Source of the DNA: Halorientalis pallida | GTDB taxonomy: Archaea > Halobacteriota > Halobacteria > Halobacteriales > Haloarculaceae | Direction of reading: 5' to 3' | DNA length: 64,000 nt | Assembly: GCF_004118325.1 (NCBI RefSeq) | Contig: NZ_RDFA01000002.1 | Coordinates: forward strand, 62,001-126,000 | In this document: positions 60,361-64,000 of the stretch, in pieces | How positions within the stretch are numbered: the stretch's first letter is position 1 | Layout of the letters: the number at the start of each line of letters is the position of its first letter | Made by a program: the position numbers and the translations under genes | The notes under the pieces: model-generated | The model's database searches: none | The model's input: the letters and a program-made list of their open reading frames with translations, nothing else | Told to the model about the DNA's origin: nothing

Positions 60361-61023
60361 TCAGGCGCTCTCGCCACGAAGTTGTTCGCGAGCGGCCGCC
60401 AGCGAGTCGGGATGTGAGATCAGCGCGACGCTGTCGTCGGCCCGGATTTCGGTCTGTGGGAGCGGGATAGTCATGGGTTCGTTCGCGCGGCCGTGCGCGT
60501 AGAGGCGGGCGTCGGCCGGGAGGTCGACCGCCACCACCCGTTTGCCGATCGCCGGCGAGTCGTCCGGGATCCGGATCGTGGCCGCCGAGAGTTGCTCGGT
60601 GATGTCCGCGAGGACGTTGAAGTCACCCCCGAGGAGCGCGGTCTTGGCCCCGGCGGCCCCCAGCCGTTCCGGGTAGATGATCTCGTCGACGTCCTCGGCG
60701 TACTTCTCGTAGATCTCCTCCCGGTAGTCCTCGTCGATCCGGAGAACCGTGCGACAGCCGCTGTGTTTCCCGACCATGCAAGCCGCGAAATTCGTGTTGA
60801 GGTCGCCCGTGAGCGCGGCGATGGCGTCGGCCGCCTCGAGGCCGGCCGCTTCCAGCACGTCCTCCTCGGCGCCGTCGCCCTCGACGACGGCGAAACCCTC
60901 GGACTCGGCGCGAGCGATCTTGTCGTGGTCGCGCTCGACGACGATGACCTCGTGGCCCTCCGACTGGAGGTTCCGTGCGGTACGCATCCCGACGCGACCG
61001 AAGCCGACGATGACGAACTTCAT
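60361..61023 (-). CDS. trkA: TrkA-type NAD-binding potassium channel regulator
   Basis: A 220-residue RCK protein. VIVGFGRVGMRTARNL is the Rossmann loop, VVERD the ribose-binding acid. The TrkA-C domain follows (VLADITEQLSAATIRIPDDSPAIGKRVVAV). It would gate a Trk or Kef type K+ system, central to salt-in adaptation. No transporter gene adjoins it. A GTTTTTACC box lies 26 nt upstream. Confidence 0.93.
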   Translation of the reverse strand: MKFVIVGFGRVGMRTARNLQSEGHEVIVVERDHDKIARAESEGFAVVEGDGAEEDVLEAAGLEAADAIAALTGDLNTNFAACMVGKHSGCRTVLRIDEDYREEIYEKYAEDVDEIIYPERLGAAGAKTALLGGDFNVLADITEQLSAATIRIPDDSPAIGKRVVAVDLPADARLYAHGRANEPMTIPLPQTEIRADDSVALISHPDSLAAAREQLRGESA

Positions 61024-61169
61024 GGGTGTGTGGTATGCCACCATGGGTAAAAACACTAGCCCCGCCACCGGCGGGTGCCCGGCCGGGCGGTCGGCCTCGC
61101 AAGCCCGTATCGAGGCGGTATCCGGCGGGACCCGGAGGCTTATGCGTATTGGTCACTTTACACAGTCTG

Positions 61170-61559
61170 ATGTCCGATCGGGACGCTGTGCGTGACGTGT
61201 TGTTCCAGTACACCGATAGCCGGCCCTGCCGACTGCTCTGGGGGGCGCTCGACGACGGCGGTGACCTGGCCGATCTCGACCTGGCCGACTACGTCGAGGT
61301 GACGCGGGTGACCGACGGCGACGTGTGCCTGGTCACCAGAGCCGACGAGGCCGACATGTACCTGCGGTGGGACCGCTCGCTCGGGAGTTTCGTCTACGCC
61401 GCGTTCTGGCCGCCCTGGGGCGTCGTCGACGCCGGCGCGGCCGATAGAGCGCGTGCGGAGTCGCTCCTGGCCGAACGGGACCGGCCCCGCCCCGTTCCCT
61501 TCGCGGAGACGCCGTTCGCCAACGGCGGGCCCGCGGCTGATCTGTCCGACTGGCTCTAA
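61170..61559 (+). CDS. haloarchaeal hypothetical protein
   Basis: A 129-residue soluble acidic protein, alpha/beta: RDVLFQYTDSRPCRLLWGAL, VEVTRVTDGDVCLVTRADEAD, MYLRWDRSLGSFVYAAFWPPW. I recognise no family. It has a clear GCTTATGC box (61138-61145) about 28 nt before the ATG and is divergent from trkA, so expression is likely. Confidence 0.7.
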   Translation: MSDRDAVRDVLFQYTDSRPCRLLWGALDDGGDLADLDLADYVEVTRVTDGDVCLVTRADEADMYLRWDRSLGSFVYAAFWPPWGVVDAGAADRARAESLLAERDRPRPVPFAETPFANGGPAADLSDWL

Positions 61560-61581
61560 AAAAACGGAAAGCAGTTGCGAG

Positions 61582-62895
61582 TTAGTTACCGACGTCCATC
61601 GCGCGGTCGACGACGTCCTCGCCGTACAGCTCCGCGAGGTCGTCGTGCTGGTCCGGACGGTTCTCGTAGACGTCCTGGAACAGCGCGACGGGGGTCATGA
61701 GGGCCTGGTAGGTCGCCTCGTCCCACATGCGGTCGCTGGAGACGTCGACCTGCACGCCGTCGATCTCGATGGTGGCCGCGCGGGTCATCGCGATGGCACC
61801 CTTGCCGGCCTCCTTGGCCGCCTCGAACTCCTCCATGGAGTCGACGATGTCGTCCATGCTCGGGACGTAGTCGACCAGGTCGAGCAGTTCCGCGGCGAGG
61901 TCTTCCTCGGTCTCGACGAAGATCTCGTCGCTGCCGACTTCGAGTTCGTAGCCGCCGTCCTCTTCCTCGAGTTCGATCCGGTCGCCGCTGTAGAGCTCGA
62001 CGCCGTCCTGGCTGTCGAGTTCGACCTCGCGACCGTCGGCGTCGATGATCCAGTAGCCCTCCTCCGGCGGGAGCGGGGACTTGTTGGCCTCGACGACCTG
62101 CCCGGGCGTCAGCGACCAGATGCCGAGCATGCCCATCGCGTTGTTGGCGGTGATGCGCTCGTGGTAGCCGTCCACGTCGCGGATGTCGTCGTAGGGGCCG
62201 TCCACGGAGATACAGCCGGCGGCGCTGGCCGCACGGGAGGTGTTGTGGCGGAGTTCCTTCCACTCGGGGAGGCCGCCGGTCGGCGTGATCGCCCGCTGGT
62301 CCTTGGTGTAGTCGACCTCACCGTCGACCAGCAGGAACAGGCGTTCGAGGTTGTTGTCGGCCTTGCCCATCTCGTCGCGGAGCTTGCCCATGGCGAGCTC
62401 TGCGGAGCCGGACTCGATGATGACGCTCATCGCCAGCGAGCCCTCTTCGAGACCGTGCTCGTTCTCGACGATGGTCATGAACTCGTCGGCCTTCTTCCAG
62501 TCGTCGACGTCGCCGACTTCCGGGATGACGAAGCCGTCGATGTTCTCGACGGCACCGTTCTCGGGGTCGGCGATTTCGAGCATGTGCTGGAAGCCCTTGT
62601 AGCGCGTGCTGGGGCTGTCGCGGTGCCAGACGACGCGGGGGTGGATCTCGCCGGGGAACTCGTCACCGTCTTCGGCGACGACTTCGGCGATGTTCTCGGC
62701 ACCCTCGTCGCGCATGTTGGGCGCGGTGGCGTCCTCGTTGTCCGGGACCCACACGTCGGGGGCCTGCATCCCGCGCAGACCGATGGCGCTGCGGAGCTTC
62801 TTGGCGGAGTCGTCGGCACCGCTCTCTGCTGTCGGGGTCGTAAAGAACGTCCGCACGAACTTTCGGTCGTGGAGACGCTTGTCGATTGCAGTCAT
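61582..62895 (-). CDS. aceB: malate synthase, haloarchaeal type
   Basis: A 437-residue enzyme joining glyoxylate and acetyl-CoA to malate. It is the short haloarchaeal form, related to CitE-like lyases rather than bacterial isoforms A or G: ALRGMQ-like IGLRGMQAPDVWVPDNEDA, PRVVWHRDSPSTRYKGFQH, SVIIESGSAELAMGKLR and LERLFLLVDGEVDYTKD. The C-terminal region is haloarchaea-specific. ATG 62895, or GTG 62904, which lies 26 nt after a CTTTAAGA box. Isocitrate lyase is not in the window; it is usually the neighbour. Confidence 0.93.
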   Translation of the reverse strand: MTAIDKRLHDRKFVRTFFTTPTAESGADDSAKKLRSAIGLRGMQAPDVWVPDNEDATAPNMRDEGAENIAEVVAEDGDEFPGEIHPRVVWHRDSPSTRYKGFQHMLEIADPENGAVENIDGFVIPEVGDVDDWKKADEFMTIVENEHGLEEGSLAMSVIIESGSAELAMGKLRDEMGKADNNLERLFLLVDGEVDYTKDQRAITPTGGLPEWKELRHNTSRAASAAGCISVDGPYDDIRDVDGYHERITANNAMGMLGIWSLTPGQVVEANKSPLPPEEGYWIIDADGREVELDSQDGVELYSGDRIELEEEDGGYELEVGSDEIFVETEEDLAAELLDLVDYVPSMDDIVDSMEEFEAAKEAGKGAIAMTRAATIEIDGVQVDVSSDRMWDEATYQALMTPVALFQDVYENRPDQHDDLAELYGEDVVDRAMDVGN

Positions 62896-62925
62896 TGTAG
62901 TCACTCGATGAGATTACTCCGTGAC

Positions 62926-62933
62926 TCTTAAAG
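62926..62933 (-). promoter_or_regulatory. TATA-like box of malate synthase
   Basis: CTTTAAGA on the minus strand is centred 26 nt before GTG 62904 and 35 nt before ATG 62895. Confidence 0.5.
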
Positions 62934-62987
62934 CTGGCCGAATCGAGTCGAGAGAGGGCCGTTCGGGTGCATACTGTCCGCCGGCGG

Positions 62988-63344
62988 TCAGTCCGCTGCC
63001 GCGTCCCGGACGGCGCGCAGACATCGTTCGAGTCCATCGTGGCCCCGGTAGGTGACCAGCGACTCGTCGGGGTCGTACTCGATCGCGTCCGCGCGATGGA
63101 GCTTCGGCAGGTGGACGTGATGGAGCTCGATCAGGACCGACTGTGGGGTCACGTCCTCGGGCCGCTTGCGGGCGATCACGTCGGTCAAGACACCCACGGG
63201 GAGCCTGTCGTCCCCGTTCTCGATCAGCGTCGAGAGGACCAGCCGGCGGTCTCTGTTGGCCAGCAGTTCGAGCCACCGGTCGAACGACGGATCGGCCGAG
63301 TTGCGCAGTTCACGACCGCCGTCCTCGGGTCCCGCGGGAGTCAT
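62988..63344 (-). CDS. winged-helix protein, DUF7344-like
   Basis: A 118-residue DNA-binding-type protein: NRDRRLVLSTLIENGDDRLPVGVLTDVIARK forms the first helices, and SVLIELHHVHLPKLHRADAIEYDPDESLVTY the recognition helix and wing, a pattern common in haloarchaeal DUF7344 proteins. It lies just upstream of malate synthase on the same strand, 92 bp away, so it could control it; no operator is evident. Confidence 0.8.
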   Translation of the reverse strand: MTPAGPEDGGRELRNSADPSFDRWLELLANRDRRLVLSTLIENGDDRLPVGVLTDVIARKRPEDVTPQSVLIELHHVHLPKLHRADAIEYDPDESLVTYRGHDGLERCLRAVRDAAAD

Positions 63345-63454
63345 TGTGAGACGTTCTGTCCCACGGTCGGAAACCAGATGTAGCCGGTGCATGGTTTGCC
63401 ATGCACAGTTTCCGTACATCTCCGAGATCGGTCATCTCACCGGACCAAAAAGAG

Positions 63455-64000
63455 TCAGTCGATGTCGTCGGCCGTCACCAGCAGCGAGTGGTCGACCAGG
63501 TTGACGATGGCCCGACGGAGCCGTTCGGTGACGGCCTGATCGGAGATGTCGAGTTTCTCGGCCAGTTCGACCGTGGTACAGGTCCGAGGGATGTCGTAGT
63601 ACCCACACTCGACGGCCAGCACCAGTGCCTCCCGCTGTGTGGGCGTCAGCCCGAACCACGGACCCGCGTCGGGTCGTGTGGGATTGTACACCCGGATCAC
63701 CTCGAACGAGATGCGGGCGTCTTCCAGCGACGTCTGGAACGCCGAGAGGCAGTCGTGGTCCGGAAAACGAAGTTCGAACTGCCAGGCGTCGCTGTGGCCC
63801 GTCGCGGCCAGGACGTGGCCCTCGTTCTCGACGATGGCGCCGAAGAAGTGGTCGAACTCGACGTCCCAGTCGATGGCGTACAGCGTGCGGTCCTCGAACT
63901 CGTCGATCTCGGTAAACGCGTCGACGGCCGGGTGATCCCGGACGCCGGACTCGAAGGAGGACCGATCACCGTCGTACACCCAGAACAGCGGCACCGCTCG
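63455..64000 (-). CDS. bacterio-opsin-activator-type HTH regulator, 5' end outside window
   Basis: Partial; the frame continues past 64000. The visible 180 residues hold a sensor-like alpha/beta part (FWVYDGDRSSFESGV, DVEFDHFFGAIVENEGHVLAATG) and the HTH_10 domain (LTPTQREALVLAVECGYYDIPR, TTVELAEKLDISDQAVTERLRRA). Such Bat-like regulators are numerous in haloarchaea. The target is unknown; it is the neighbour of the DUF7344-like gene. Confidence 0.88.
   Translation of the reverse strand, partial: RAVPLFWVYDGDRSSFESGVRDHPAVDAFTEIDEFEDRTLYAIDWDVEFDHFFGAIVENEGHVLAATGHSDAWQFELRFPDHDCLSAFQTSLEDARISFEVIRVYNPTRPDAGPWFGLTPTQREALVLAVECGYYDIPRTCTTVELAEKLDISDQAVTERLRRAIVNLVDHSLLVTADDID

Overview
The window looks like a chromosomal segment of a halophilic archaeon (class Halobacteria). 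The evidence is high G+C throughout, very acidic proteins rich in Asp and Glu, leaderless promoters with an AT-rich box about 25-30 nt before the start codon, Tat-type lipoproteins (RRxFL followed by LAGC), two intron-containing tRNAs, a tandem-fold histone, a Kae1-Bud32 fusion, the haloarchaeal type of malate synthase, and many small haloarchaea-type proteins. Essential single-copy genes (aIF2 gamma, Rpo7, Spt4, S24e, S27ae, RPA, CCA-adding enzyme, aconitase) argue for the main chromosome. I cannot name the genus from sequence alone; a Haloarcula-like relative is only a guess.

Layout. 0-3 kb: a hydrolase, a two-gene unit with a metallophosphoesterase, and tRNA-Arg(GCG), whose 3' end is copied in a palindrome-rich stretch. 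3-9 kb: a RecA-like protein, a lipoprotein, then the RPA, histone, histone-deacetylase-like gene group, with the CCA-adding enzyme convergent to it. 9-12 kb: two intron-bearing tRNAs (Asn and Met) flank a CARF-like/winged-helix regulator; next come a small coupled gene pair of unknown function and a decayed beta-lactamase-family gene. 12-16 kb: a KaiC-like double ATPase translationally coupled to a LOV-domain histidine kinase. 16-20 kb: the DabA-DabB inorganic carbon uptake system with a palindrome at its promoter. 20-27 kb: an amidohydrolase, an Lrp regulator, a zinc-finger/DsbA fusion with DsbB, amphi-Trp protein, MsrA and a cell-surface protein.

27-35 kb: the histidine utilisation genes hutU-hutG-hutI-hutH, all on the minus strand, with two paralogous lipoprotein genes lodged between hutI and hutH. 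35-45 kb: PH-domain membrane proteins, dUTPase, aconitase, acyl-CoA synthetase, PhoU-like protein, thiolase and a histidine-tailed AAA ATPase. 45-49.5 kb: a PhnP-like hydrolase, small proteins, a phosphate-binding-like lipoprotein and a HAD hydrolase. 49.5-53 kb: the classic archaeal information-processing run aIF2 gamma, PIN nuclease, Rpo7, Spt4, dephospho-CoA kinase, S24e, S27ae. 53-58 kb: a beta-propeller surface protein, Kae1-Bud32, small proteins and an XTP pyrophosphatase. 58-64 kb: a PIN-like protein, a molybdate/sulfate-type transporter, a TrkA-type protein, malate synthase and two regulators, the last cut by the window edge.

The genes mostly serve core metabolism and information processing. 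The parts that best repay a second look are the KaiC-like/LOV kinase pair, the CARF-like regulator with its half-site array between two intron-containing tRNAs, the zinc-finger/DsbA fusion, the interrupted hut operon, and the tRNA-Arg repeat array. No CRISPR array, rRNA operon, intact transposase or integrase was seen.
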